A DNA stretch of 64,000 nucleotides, taken from Ruminococcus sp. Its GTDB lineage: Bacteria > Bacillota > Clostridia > Oscillospirales > Ruminococcaceae. Location: assembly GCA_029062165.1 (NCBI GenBank), contig JAIDQQ010000023.1, positions 400,468-464,467 on the forward strand. The letters run 5' to 3'. Both the position numbers and the translations under genes were made by a program. The notes beneath the pieces are model-generated. The model was not told the origin of the DNA. It did no database searches and saw only the letters and a list, made by a program, of their open reading frames with translations. Below, piece by piece: positions 8,293 to 16,065 of the stretch; the stretch's first letter is position 1; every line of letters begins with the position of its first letter.

Positions 8293-9072
8293 TTATTCCG
8301 GAAGAATTTCAGAAATTGCATATAGTACAGCTTTTCCGGAAATTTTAACCCTGTTGTTTCCGGACAGTTCCGCATACAGAACGCCTGTTCTTTCAGATGC
8401 TTGATATGCAGTAATTTTATTTTTTCCGAGTTTTTCAGCCCAGTACGGAATTATCATACAATGTGTAGAACCTGTCACTGGGTCTTCAGGAACGTTCAGT
8501 TTAGGTGCAAAAACACGTGATATACAGTCATATTCAGAACTTTTTGCCGTTATCGCAACGCATAGACCGTCAAGTTTTTTAAGTATTTCCGTATTCAAGT
8601 TAAGATTTTTTACATCTTTTTCTGAACTCACGACAAGCATTAAATCCCTGTCCATGTATGCCGATACCGGTTTTATACCTATGGCATTTTTCATATCTTC
8701 AGTCACGGGTATTTCATTAAGGGAGTACGCCGGAAAATCCATTTCATAGACATCATTTTTCACTTTCACTGAAAATTTCCCCGACATTGTATTGAATATG
8801 ATTATATTACAGTCTGTATCGTAAAAATGCTTTATTACATAAGCTGTAGCGAGTGTAGCGTGTCCGCAGAAATCTATTTCACCGTTCGGAGTAAACCAGC
8901 GTAAATGATAACTGTTATCGTTTTTTACAGCAAAAGCGGTTTCAGAAAAATTATTTTCCATTGCGATATTTTTCATAAGGTCATCAGGAATCCATTTTTC
9001 AAGAATACATACACCGGCAGGATTTCCCGAAAAAATCCTGTCTGTAAATGCGTCAACAATGTACTGTTTCAT
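8293..9072 (-). CDS. PhzF family isomerase/epimerase
   Basis: A 259-residue member of the PhzF (phenazine biosynthesis-like, diaminopimelate-epimerase fold) family. MKQYIVDAFTDRIFSGNPAGV is the hallmark opening; the catalytic Glu is in NNFSETAFAV (about residue 45); WFTPNGEIDFCGHATLATAYV and DPVTGSTHC complete the family motifs. No phenazine genes are nearby, so the usual caution applies: most such proteins in Firmicutes are isomerases of unknown substrate. An AAAGGAG site precedes the ATG. It is 34 bases downstream of the SGNH hydrolase gene on the same strand. Confidence 0.88.
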   Translation of the reverse strand: MKQYIVDAFTDRIFSGNPAGVCILEKWIPDDLMKNIAMENNFSETAFAVKNDNSYHLRWFTPNGEIDFCGHATLATAYVIKHFYDTDCNIIIFNTMSGKFSVKVKNDVYEMDFPAYSLNEIPVTEDMKNAIGIKPVSAYMDRDLMLVVSSEKDVKNLNLNTEILKKLDGLCVAITAKSSEYDCISRVFAPKLNVPEDPVTGSTHCMIIPYWAEKLGKNKITAYQASERTGVLYAELSGNNRVKISGKAVLYAISEILPE

Positions 9073-9106
9073 TGGACCTGCTCCTTTCAGTTTTTTGAAT
9101 GTTTCG

Positions 9107-10198
9107 TTACTGTAAGCCGAGTTCAGCTTTTTCTATGTTGGATTTTACCGGTGTACCGTCAAGCATATCGTATAAGGCGTTAAGAAATTCATAATAGCAG
9201 GTTGAAACAAGATGTATACCGTCACCGCCGGTACATTCTGAACGTAGCTCAAGGGTTTCAGGGTCAGCGACTATTGAATATGCGTCAAAATAGTATACAT
9301 GATTTGAATATATTTCGCCTACCATGTTTTCGAGTGCCGTATTGAATGCCCTGATAGTCTCGTTGCTTACGAAGCCGGAAGTATCAGTAACAGGCGTTAT
9401 ACCGGCAACAACTATGTAAATATCGGGGATTCTGTTTCTTATTTCATATATTGTACTCTTGTATTTTTCGGCAAATTCTTCCGGAGAGGTCATATTTACG
9501 TCGTTCATGCCTAGCGACATATAAAGTATAGCCGGATTCATGTATTCTATGGTATCGACAAGTCCCATGCCTGTACTGAATGTAAAGTAATCGAGATTCC
9601 ACATGGAGACAGATTCAGTAGCTATATTGTGTTCGTTCGGTATGTATCCGTATGCATTGAAACCATATGCAATAGAATCACCGGCAATGGCAAGTCTGGA
9701 CTGGTAGAAATCACTGTTAGGCGAACTTCCTACGTATGTACCGGCGGTAGGCGGTTCGGTAGTAACAGGGGGTTCAGTAGGTGCTTCGGTGGAGCGTGTA
9801 GTCATGTATTGTTCCGGCGGTATTTCGTATTCAGTGACAGGTGGTTTAGTAACTTCCGCCTGAGTACCCATAGGAACGCTTATTTCCTGATATTCGGCAG
9901 TAGTGGTAGTCGGTATGGTGGAAGTGGTCATCAGTTCGATTGAGACAGCAGTTTCTGTAGTAGTAGTTTCTGTTTCGGTGGATTCTTCGGTAGTGGTAAC
10001 GGTAGTTTCTTCAGATATTCCGGTTGTGGATTCTGTACCGGATTCAGTTTCCGGAGTTGTTTCGACATTTATTACGGAAATATTATTATCTTGTGGTGGG
10101 TCATTTCCCTGACACGACGTACACACAGACGTTACTGCCAGAGCCGATACTATAAATGAAAACGTAATCATTGTGTTTTTAATAATACTTTTCTTCAT
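9107..10198 (-). CDS. Secreted SGNH/GDSL hydrolase with Thr-rich linker
   Basis: A 363-residue exported esterase-like protein. The start is the ATG giving MKKSIIKN, with AAGGAAG upstream; a GTG 15 codons earlier overlaps the promoter -10. An N-terminal hydrophobic segment ends at CTSC, a plausible though imperfect lipobox. Residues about 35-165 form a low-complexity Thr/Glu/Pro linker. The SGNH domain follows: AGDSIAYG (Ser nucleophile), SLGMNDV (block III) and GGDGIHLVS (Asp-x-x-His). It may deacetylate cell-wall or plant polysaccharides; the substrate is not readable. Such linkers are typical of ruminococcal secreted enzymes. Confidence 0.85.
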   Translation of the reverse strand: MKKSIIKNTMITFSFIVSALAVTSVCTSCQGNDPPQDNNISVINVETTPETESGTESTTGISEETTVTTTEESTETETTTTETAVSIELMTTSTIPTTTTAEYQEISVPMGTQAEVTKPPVTEYEIPPEQYMTTRSTEAPTEPPVTTEPPTAGTYVGSSPNSDFYQSRLAIAGDSIAYGFNAYGYIPNEHNIATESVSMWNLDYFTFSTGMGLVDTIEYMNPAILYMSLGMNDVNMTSPEEFAEKYKSTIYEIRNRIPDIYIVVAGITPVTDTSGFVSNETIRAFNTALENMVGEIYSNHVYYFDAYSIVADPETLELRSECTGGDGIHLVSTCYYEFLNALYDMLDGTPVKSNIEKAELGLQ

Positions 10199-10233
10199 AA
10201 ATAAAAACTTCCTTTTATTAATAGTGCATTTAT

Positions 10234-10262
10234 ATTTTACCACATATGAACAGGAATGTAAA
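10234..10262 (-). promoter_or_regulatory. Promoter of the SGNH hydrolase gene
   Basis: On the minus strand: TTTACA, 17-bp spacer, TAAAAT. It lies 36 bases upstream of the ATG and overlaps the alternative GTG start, which supports the downstream start. Confidence 0.65.
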
Positions 10263-10298
10263 GATAAATTTTGAATTTCATAAAAATAACAGTAATAG

Positions 10299-10327
10299 TT
10301 GACAATTCAGCGGTGAGGTATTATAAT
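10299..10327 (+). promoter_or_regulatory. Consensus sigma-A promoter
   Basis: Perfect TTGACA, 17-bp spacer, perfect TATAAT, 37 bases before the hexapeptide-repeat transferase gene; divergent from the SGNH promoter. Confidence 0.85.
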
Positions 10328-10364
10328 ATTATTATGGAAATTTTAGTCAAGGAGCTGAATTTAT

Positions 10365-11030
10365 ATGAACAATGTAACAGTCAGTGAACTGTATGATTTA
10401 AGTCATACAGTTGCCGGTGAGTATCTTAGTCAGTTTGAATATCCGTGGGAAGCCTTAAAGGGTATCAGTGAATTTATTATCGAATTGGGAAATACTCTCC
10501 CACGTGATGAGTATGATAATCCTTTCAAGAATGTATGGATTCATAAGACCGCAAATATTTATCCGACGGCATATATAGGTTCACCGTGCATAATCGGAGC
10601 AGGTACGGAAGTAAGACACTGTGCGTTCATACGTGGAAGTGCATTGGTAGGCGAAAACTGTGTAATCGGAAATTCCGTGGAGTTGAAGAACGTAATCATT
10701 TTTGATAACGTCCAGACACCTCACTATAATTACGTAGGCGATAGTATATTAGGTTATAAATCGCATATGGGAGCAGGTTCAATAACCTCAAACGTCAAGT
10801 CAGACAAGACAAACGTTGTAATAAAATCCGGTAGCGAGGAAATTGTGACCGGTATCAAAAAAATAGGTGCAATGGTAGGCGACTATGTGGAAGTAGGTTG
10901 TAACAGCGTCCTTAACCCTGGTACAGTAGTAGGCAGAAACACAAACATCTACCCGACAAGTTGTGTCCGTGGAGTAGTACCGGCAGACAGTATCTACAAA
11001 AAAGACGATACAATTATAACAAAGAAATAA
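10365..11030 (+). CDS. Left-handed beta-helix (hexapeptide repeat) transferase-like protein
   Basis: A 221-residue protein with a short helical N-terminus followed by hexapeptide repeats (VWIHKTANIYPTAYIGSPCIIGAGTEVRHCAFIRG… ), resembling the acetyltransferase half of GlmU but lacking the uridyltransferase half. HYNYVGDSILGYKSHMGAGSITSNVKSDK matches the GlmU region that binds acetyl-CoA and glucosamine-1-phosphate. Often annotated as UDP-N-acetylglucosamine pyrophosphorylase-like. A role in sugar-nucleotide acetylation is inference. It is a single-gene unit with a consensus promoter, GGAG site and its own terminator. Confidence 0.82.
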   Translation: MNNVTVSELYDLSHTVAGEYLSQFEYPWEALKGISEFIIELGNTLPRDEYDNPFKNVWIHKTANIYPTAYIGSPCIIGAGTEVRHCAFIRGSALVGENCVIGNSVELKNVIIFDNVQTPHYNYVGDSILGYKSHMGAGSITSNVKSDKTNVVIKSGSEEIVTGIKKIGAMVGDYVEVGCNSVLNPGTVVGRNTNIYPTSCVRGVVPADSIYKKDDTIITKK

Positions 11031-11035
11031 AATAA

Positions 11036-11064
11036 CTCCCTGTCATAACGGCAGGGACTTTTTG
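11036..11064. terminator. Terminator after the beta-helix transferase gene
   Basis: CCCTGTC pairs with GGCAGGG around ATAAC (one wobble), then ACTTTTTG. It sits between convergent genes; the T-run favours the plus strand. Confidence 0.75.
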
Positions 11065-11424
11065 TTATTCCATGTATTTCAGCGGATTTCTTGCGGCAAC
11101 CGGATTTTTACCAGCTTCGGAAAGTAAATCGCTGTATTTTTCAAGAAGTGTTTTGTCCATTCGTGATATGTAGTATGCGGAAGAAATCTGACTGTCTGAA
11201 CCGTCATAATCATCATCGAGCAGGAAATCAAATAACAGTTTAAGTAAATTTTCGTCATTGGTGTACCTGCTGAAATATTCGTCTATGTATTCGCTTGTAT
11301 CGATACAAAGGCTATAAACAAGATACTCATATAAAATTTCCTTGTCCCATTTGTTATCATTAAAGGGTGGATTTTCTTTCAGATATTTTGCATATTCCTT
11401 GTAATTCATTTCTTCGTAATTCAT
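11065..11424 (-). CDS. Unknown small acidic protein
   Basis: The start is set at the ATG giving MNYEEMNYKEYAKYL, which has AAAGGA 8 bases upstream; that yields 119 residues. The protein is acidic and Tyr/Asp/Leu-rich (LLFDFLLDDDYDGSDSQISSAYYISRMD) with no membrane segment. It looks like a helical-repeat immunity- or adaptor-type protein, but that is only an impression. It is the last gene of a three-gene minus-strand cluster, and its start overlaps the end of the preceding gene by 65 bases. Confidence 0.6.
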   Translation of the reverse strand: MNYEEMNYKEYAKYLKENPPFNDNKWDKEILYEYLVYSLCIDTSEYIDEYFSRYTNDENLLKLLFDFLLDDDYDGSDSQISSAYYISRMDKTLLEKYSDLLSEAGKNPVAARNPLKYME

Positions 11425-11758
11425 TCTGATTCCTTTCATATTTTGTTTTGCCGGAAATTTTCCGCTGATAGTTAAGACAGCGATAATATTTCCGGTCATA
11501 ACCGATTATTTTTTCTGATTCTATAAAGAGTGCCTCTGTAGGTGTATCGGGTCTTCTGGAACAGAACTCGCATTCAGGGTCAGAACATTTATCTTCCGTC
11601 CATACGTCACAGGATATACAGCATATAGCATCATACGTATAGAAATACAGTAACGGCTTTTTACACTCCGGACATATTGATTTATTAAGTTCACAGGCGG
11701 AACGCAAAAACTTCCTACGTCTTGCCATGTAAGCCCTGTAATTCTTTGAGTTTTTCAT
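11360..11758 (-). CDS. Unknown protein with Cys-rich zinc-binding core
   Basis: A 132-residue protein with a very basic N-terminus (KNYRAYMARRRKFLRS), then a Cys-rich region CPEC…AICCISC…KCSDPECEFC (about residues 29-67) that could bind one or two zinc ions, and a basic tail. The pattern suggests nucleic-acid or protein binding; no family is recognised. It is the middle gene of the cluster, 4 bases downstream of the first gene and overlapping the third by 65 bases in another frame. The overlapping tail could be an artefact of a lost stop, but both frames have supporting ribosome sites. Confidence 0.6.
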   Translation of the reverse strand: MKNSKNYRAYMARRRKFLRSACELNKSICPECKKPLLYFYTYDAICCISCDVWTEDKCSDPECEFCSRRPDTPTEALFIESEKIIGYDRKYYRCLNYQRKISGKTKYERNQNELRRNELQGICKISERKSTL

Positions 11759-11762
11759 ATTA

Positions 11763-12101
11763 TCACCTTATTCTGAACGGGTGGTTTTCACCTGTAGTTT
11801 TTGTATTTTTTAATTTTCGCATACGGAGACTGGTATCCATTTCTATATAATTTTCTGTAATAGTAATATCAATCCAGCATGGATAATAGCCCTCCCATAG
11901 AGTAAATATTTTTATCATCTGTTCAAAAGTAAGTTTCACCTTTTTAGGAAGTACATTAAGTTTCATAATCCAGTCATATGTACCATAAGGCTTGTTTTTT
12001 TCAATTATGGGATTTATGATATAAATTTTATTTTCGTAATCGTTTACACCGGCTTCATGCAGGATATTTATACAATGCTGTCTGAAATCGTTATTATTCA
12101 T
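11763..12101 (-). CDS. Unknown 112-residue protein
   Basis: First gene of a three-gene minus-strand unit, behind a promoter with TTGACA and a GGAGGT ribosome site. The sequence (MNNNDFRQHCINILHEAGV… LTFEQMIKIFTLWEGYYPCWIDITI) looks like a small soluble alpha/beta protein with no export signal. I do not recognise the family. The cluster's A/T-rich composition and small size fit accessory genes. Confidence 0.6.
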   Translation of the reverse strand: MNNNDFRQHCINILHEAGVNDYENKIYIINPIIEKNKPYGTYDWIMKLNVLPKKVKLTFEQMIKIFTLWEGYYPCWIDITITENYIEMDTSLRMRKLKNTKTTGENHPFRIR

Positions 12102-12128
12102 ACTGACCTCCGATAATTATTTTATTAA

Positions 12129-12157
12129 ATCATATCATAAATAAATAGAAATGTCAA
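12129..12157 (-). promoter_or_regulatory. Promoter of the three-gene unknown cluster
   Basis: On the minus strand: TTGACA, 17-bp spacer, TATGAT, 28 bases before the first ATG. Divergent from the promoter at 12185. Confidence 0.7.
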
Positions 12158-12184
12158 GAAAAAAGCACATCTTTATAATTTTTA

Positions 12185-12213
12185 TTGACATAACAGTTTT
12201 TTTGATGTATAAT
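12185..12213 (+). promoter_or_regulatory. Consensus promoter of the second methyltransferase gene
   Basis: Perfect TTGACA, 17-bp spacer, perfect TATAAT; GGGAGATG ribosome site follows 13 bases later. Confidence 0.85.
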
Positions 12214-12235
12214 ATCATAAAAGGGAGATGACAAA

Positions 12236-12907
12236 ATGAATATAGAAAATCAGTTTAATGCGATAGCAGAAGAATACGATATTAACAGAAAAAAATTCAT
12301 TCCGTGTTTTGAGGACTATTATATAAATACGACTGAATTTATTGCCTCCAATATAAGAACGCCTGAAAATATAATAGATTTAGGAGCAGGTACGGGTTTA
12401 TTGTCGTATTATTGGTATAAACACTTTCCGACTTCAGAATATCTGCTTGTCGATATTGCTGACGATATGTTAAGTGTTGCAAGACGGAGATTTAATGGAA
12501 TAAATAACATTTCCTGTCAGGTATCTGATTATACAGAAAATCTTCCGGATACTCCTTTTGATACAGTTATTTCCGCACTTTCGATACATCATTTGGAGAC
12601 AATCGAAAAGAAAGATTTATTTTCAAAATTATATAATTCTTTACAAACTGGTGGTATATTTGTCAATTACGACCAGTTTTGTGCAGGAGACTCCGGATTA
12701 AACATATGGTATGATAAATATTGGGAAAATCACCTTTTTAACAGCGGATTGACTGACAGAGATATTGAATTATGGCAGGAACGTCGGAAACTTGATAGGG
12801 AATGTTCCGTTGAGCAGGAAATTGATATGTTAAAAGAAAGCGGATTCGGTATTGTAAAGTGTATCTATACTTATCAGAAATTTTCCGTAATTATAGCAAT
12901 CAGATAA
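12236..12907 (+). CDS. Class I SAM-dependent methyltransferase
   Basis: A 223-residue protein. The N-terminus IENQFNAIAEEYDINRKKFIPCF precedes motif I NIIDLGAGTGLLSYYW (about residues 44-59); LLVDIADDMLSVARRRF carries the SAM-ribose-binding acid; DTVISALSIHHL is motif IV. This layout is shared with small-molecule methyltransferases of the Methyltransf_12/25 group. Substrate unknown. It forms a monocistronic unit with its own promoter and terminator. Confidence 0.85.
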   Translation: MNIENQFNAIAEEYDINRKKFIPCFEDYYINTTEFIASNIRTPENIIDLGAGTGLLSYYWYKHFPTSEYLLVDIADDMLSVARRRFNGINNISCQVSDYTENLPDTPFDTVISALSIHHLETIEKKDLFSKLYNSLQTGGIFVNYDQFCAGDSGLNIWYDKYWENHLFNSGLTDRDIELWQERRKLDRECSVEQEIDMLKESGFGIVKCIYTYQKFSVIIAIR

Positions 12908-12910
12908 TAA

Positions 12911-12946
12911 AAAACCCGTAAGCATTTAAAAAACTTACGGGTTTTA
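12911..12946. terminator. Bidirectional terminator
   Basis: AAAACCCGTAAG pairs with CTTACGGGTTTT; A-run on one side and T-run on the other, between the convergent methyltransferase gene and uppP. Confidence 0.88.
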
Positions 12947-12948
12947 TT

Positions 12949-13806
12949 TTATCTGACTAATGCAAAGTAAAGCAGTACCAACGCACCGAGAATAATTCTG
13001 TACCAGCCGAAAACTTTGAAGTCGTGTTTTTTTATGTAATCCATCAGGAAAGATATAACAAAAATCGAGACAACAAACGCAATAATCATACCGGTTGTGA
13101 GAATAACTCCCTGTTGTACGGTAAAACCGCCGTCGTATTTCACGAGTTTGAGCAGGCTTGCACCAAACATTACCGGTACAGCGAGGTAAAATGTAAATTC
13201 AGCGGCGACGGTACGTGAAATGCCTATGAGTAACGCACCTACTATAGTAGCACCTGAACGAGATGTACCAGGGAATATAGCCGCTATTAACTGAAACGCT
13301 CCTATTATGAGAGCCATTTTGTAGGTTAGTTCGTCAATAGAGTTTATTTTTGACTTCCGGTTTTTATTCCAGTTCTCTACTACTATGAACGCTACACCGA
13401 AAACTATAAGAGCGATTGCAACCGTCCACGGATTATAGAAGAGTTCGTTGAAAACATCGTCGTAAAGCAGACCGATTACTGCCGCCGGTACGCACGCTAC
13501 GAGGACTTTAAACCACATCTGAAAAATGTCTGTCTTTATGTACGCCCCGAAGCCCTCACTGCTAAGTGGGTGCAGATTGTTCTTTTTGCCAAACGGAAAA
13601 AGTTTACTCCAGAAGATGATTACTACTGCCATAATCGCACCAAGTTGTACAACAACGTCAAACATTTCCTTGAAGTCGTCGGGTTCGTTGAGTTTAAGAA
13701 ACTCGTCGACAAGTATCAGATGTCCGGTACTGCTTACCGGTAGCCATTCGGTAATACCCTCTACTACGCCCAGTATGAACGCCTTAAATATTTCGATAAA
13801 ATCCAT
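12949..13806 (-). CDS. uppP: Undecaprenyl-diphosphatase (UppP/BacA)
   Basis: Integral membrane enzyme that dephosphorylates undecaprenyl diphosphate so the lipid carrier can be reused in wall synthesis; it also gives bacitracin tolerance. The 285 residues carry the diagnostic EGITEWLPVSSTGHL (about 16-30) and PGTSRSGATIVGALLIG motifs with the catalytic Glu, Ser and Arg, and about eight hydrophobic segments. Its promoter is a perfect consensus divergent from murT. With murT-gatD it forms a wall-precursor locus. Confidence 0.96.
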   Translation of the reverse strand: MDFIEIFKAFILGVVEGITEWLPVSSTGHLILVDEFLKLNEPDDFKEMFDVVVQLGAIMAVVIIFWSKLFPFGKKNNLHPLSSEGFGAYIKTDIFQMWFKVLVACVPAAVIGLLYDDVFNELFYNPWTVAIALIVFGVAFIVVENWNKNRKSKINSIDELTYKMALIIGAFQLIAAIFPGTSRSGATIVGALLIGISRTVAAEFTFYLAVPVMFGASLLKLVKYDGGFTVQQGVILTTGMIIAFVVSIFVISFLMDYIKKHDFKVFGWYRIILGALVLLYFALVR

Positions 13807-13838
13807 TACAAAAAAATTCCTTTCATTTTGATTATTAA

Positions 13839-13867
13839 ATTATATCACATAATAATATATATGTCAA
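13839..13867 (-). promoter_or_regulatory. Consensus promoter of uppP
   Basis: On the minus strand: perfect TTGACA, 17-bp spacer, perfect TATAAT, 32 bases before the ATG. Confidence 0.85.
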
Positions 13868-13900
13868 CCGGACAGATTTAAGAATTTTTGTCCGTGCTAC

Positions 13901-13929
13901 TTGTAAAAATCCGTGAGATATGCTATTAT
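13901..13929 (+). promoter_or_regulatory. Promoter of murT-gatD
   Basis: TTGTAA, 17-bp spacer, TATTAT. The predicted transcript starts near 13936, downstream of an in-frame ATG at 13920, which forces the murT start to the TTG at 13962. Confidence 0.7.
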
Positions 13930-13961
13930 ATTATTGTATCACGATACGAGGAGGAAAATTT

Positions 13962-15302
13962 TTGAAAAGACTTTTAATACTCTTAGGAAAAATAATAGTA
14001 AAAATTCTTAATCTTATGGGACGTAATGCCGGAAATCTCCCTGGGATAATACTGTGGCACTTATCCGGACAGAAATGCTGTTCGATGTTCAAAGTGGACT
14101 GTCCTATAATAGCCGTTACCGGTACTAACGGAAAAACTTCCGTGACTAACTGTATAGCACAGTTGTTTGAAAAAAGCGGTAAGAAAATAATAATAAACCG
14201 TGAGGGAAATAACCTCGATACCGGAATATGTTCAATGCTTCTTAAGTACTGCGATATGTCCGGACGGGTAAAGGCGGATTATCTGATACTCGAAACAGAC
14301 GAATCACACGTACCTGTTGTTTACTCGCAGATGAAACTTGAAACACTCGTAGTACTCAACTTTTTCCGTGACCAGCTTGACAGAAACGGTGAAATGGAAA
14401 CTCTCATACAGAAGATAAACGGTTTCTGTAAGACTTTCGACGGAAACTTGATTCTGAACGGTGATGACCCTAATACAGCACGTTTAGGACGTGCCAACCC
14501 GAAAAACAAGAAAGTAAGATATTTCCACGCTGACCCTTATAAATTCGCTACTGAAAAAATATTTGAGGCTTCAGAGGGTAGATTCTGTCCGTTCTGTTCC
14601 GAACCTTTAGAGTACGAATATTATCAGTATTCGCATATAGGAAAGTTTATCTGTAAAAAGTGTAAATTCGGCGATTATAAACCATATATCACGGCAAGTA
14701 ATATTGACCTCGAAAAACCTGTATTCACAGCAGACGGTCATAAATATTCCCCGAAACTCAACAGCATTTACAACATCTATAACATGACGGCAGTAGCTGG
14801 TGTTGCGAAACTGTACAATATAAAGCCGAAAATTACGGATAATGTCATATCGAAGTATACGGTCAATAACGGACGTATGGAAACATTTATGTTAGGCGAC
14901 CGAATGGCTACATTGAATCTCGCTAAAAATCCGGTAGGTGCTAATATGACGCTCCGAGTTATGAACGAAATGAACGGCGATAAGGAATTACTTTTCGTAC
15001 TGAATGATAACGTCGCCGACGGTCTTGACGTTTCGTGGATATGGGATATAAATTTCAGTATCTTTGAACGTGTCACAAGGGTGGTGACTTCCGGTACACG
15101 TGCTTATGATATAGCCGTAAGAATAAAGTGTTCCGGATATGACCCCGAAAAAATTACAGTATGTCCTGACCTCGACGACGCTGTAAAAGAACTCGCACGG
15201 ACTGAAGGCAGAAAATTTGTCATTGCGAACTATACAGCGGTACAGCCTACACGTCAGGCACTGAAACGCTATTCCGAAAACAGAGGTGATAAAAATGAAT
15301 AA
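13962..15302 (+). CDS. murT: Lipid II isoglutaminyl synthase, Mur-ligase subunit MurT
   Basis: With GatD it amidates the D-Glu of lipid II to D-isoglutamine. The start is a TTG with GAGGAGG 6 bases upstream; the ATG at 13920 lies in the promoter. Residues: P-loop VTGTNGKTSVTN, Mur-ligase central domain, an inserted four-Cys zinc ribbon (CPFC…CKKC, about residues 200-225) typical of MurT, and the DUF1727 C-terminal domain (FVIANYTAVQPTRQAL). gatD overlaps the end by 8 bases. Confidence 0.93.
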   Translation: MKRLLILLGKIIVKILNLMGRNAGNLPGIILWHLSGQKCCSMFKVDCPIIAVTGTNGKTSVTNCIAQLFEKSGKKIIINREGNNLDTGICSMLLKYCDMSGRVKADYLILETDESHVPVVYSQMKLETLVVLNFFRDQLDRNGEMETLIQKINGFCKTFDGNLILNGDDPNTARLGRANPKNKKVRYFHADPYKFATEKIFEASEGRFCPFCSEPLEYEYYQYSHIGKFICKKCKFGDYKPYITASNIDLEKPVFTADGHKYSPKLNSIYNIYNMTAVAGVAKLYNIKPKITDNVISKYTVNNGRMETFMLGDRMATLNLAKNPVGANMTLRVMNEMNGDKELLFVLNDNVADGLDVSWIWDINFSIFERVTRVVTSGTRAYDIAVRIKCSGYDPEKITVCPDLDDAVKELARTEGRKFVIANYTAVQPTRQALKRYSENRGDKNE

Positions 15303-16038
15303 AATAAAGATTCTGCATATGTACGCCGATATGTTAGACCTATACGGCGACAGCGGTAACATGGAGATACTGAAATACAGGTGTACGAAACGTAATATAG
15401 AGTGTATCATTGATAAGTATTCAGTCGGCGACAATATGCCATATTTTCCGGAATACGATTTAATATATATCGGTGGTGGTGCAGACCTCGAACAACAACA
15501 TATTTCCGCCGATTTACTGAAATGTGGTAAAGGTATAGAAAAAGCCTATAAGTCGGGAAGTTTTCTGTTTCTGATATGTGGTGGGTATCAGCTTATGGGA
15601 AAATATTACCGTGATGCCGACGGTAACGAAATAAAAGGTTCAGGACTTTTCGATTATTTCACCGTAGCACCGTCAAGCAGGAAGAAACGTTGTATAGGAA
15701 ATATAGTCATTCAGACCGAAATCACCGGAAAGCCTGTAAAAGTAGTAGGATTCGAGAATCACGGCGGACAAACTCAAGGTGTTAAAACTCCGTTAGGTAC
15801 TGTACTTTACGGCAACGGAAACTGTTCAAAAAGTGGACACGAGGGATATTTTGAAAAAAACGTAATAGCGACGTATCTACACGGACCTATGTTAGCAAAA
15901 AATCCGGAAATTTCCGACTATATGATTTCCTACTGTATAAACAGAAAATCTGAAAAGCCGGTCAGACTTGCAAAATTAAATGACACTCTTGAAAAAGACT
16001 GTCGGCAGGTCATGATAGACCGGTTACTAAACAAATAA
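15295..16038 (+). CDS. gatD: Lipid II isoglutaminyl synthase, glutaminase subunit GatD
   Basis: Class I glutamine amidotransferase that supplies ammonia to MurT. The ATG giving MNKIKILHMYADMLDLYGD is chosen over a GTG three codons earlier because AGAGGTG is then properly spaced. It overlaps murT by 8 bases, implying coupled translation. Nucleophile Cys in FLICGGYQLMG, catalytic His in TYLHGPMLAKNP, and FENHGGQT are all present. The 247-residue length is normal for the family. Confidence 0.93.
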   Translation: MNKIKILHMYADMLDLYGDSGNMEILKYRCTKRNIECIIDKYSVGDNMPYFPEYDLIYIGGGADLEQQHISADLLKCGKGIEKAYKSGSFLFLICGGYQLMGKYYRDADGNEIKGSGLFDYFTVAPSSRKKRCIGNIVIQTEITGKPVKVVGFENHGGQTQGVKTPLGTVLYGNGNCSKSGHEGYFEKNVIATYLHGPMLAKNPEISDYMISYCINRKSEKPVRLAKLNDTLEKDCRQVMIDRLLNK

Positions 16039-16063
16039 GGGACTTTTTAAAAGTCCCTTTTTC
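16037..16063. terminator. Bidirectional terminator after gatD
   Basis: AAGGGACTTTT pairs with AAAAGTCCCTT, followed by a T-run; lies between convergent gatD and the XRE regulator gene. Confidence 0.88.
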
Positions 16064-16065
16064 GA

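Noticed and set aside
8293..9072. Phenazine biosynthesis cluster
   Set aside because: The PhzF-like protein stands alone; no other phz genes are nearby, and the family is broad.
9629..10112. Plus-strand open frames rich in Val/Ser/Gly across the SGNH gene
   Set aside because: They mirror the Thr/Glu-rich linker of the minus-strand gene and have no ribosome sites.
13920..13961. Longer murT N-terminus starting at the ATG at 13920
   Set aside because: This ATG lies between the -35 and -10 of the murT promoter; the TTG at 13962 has a perfect ribosome site.
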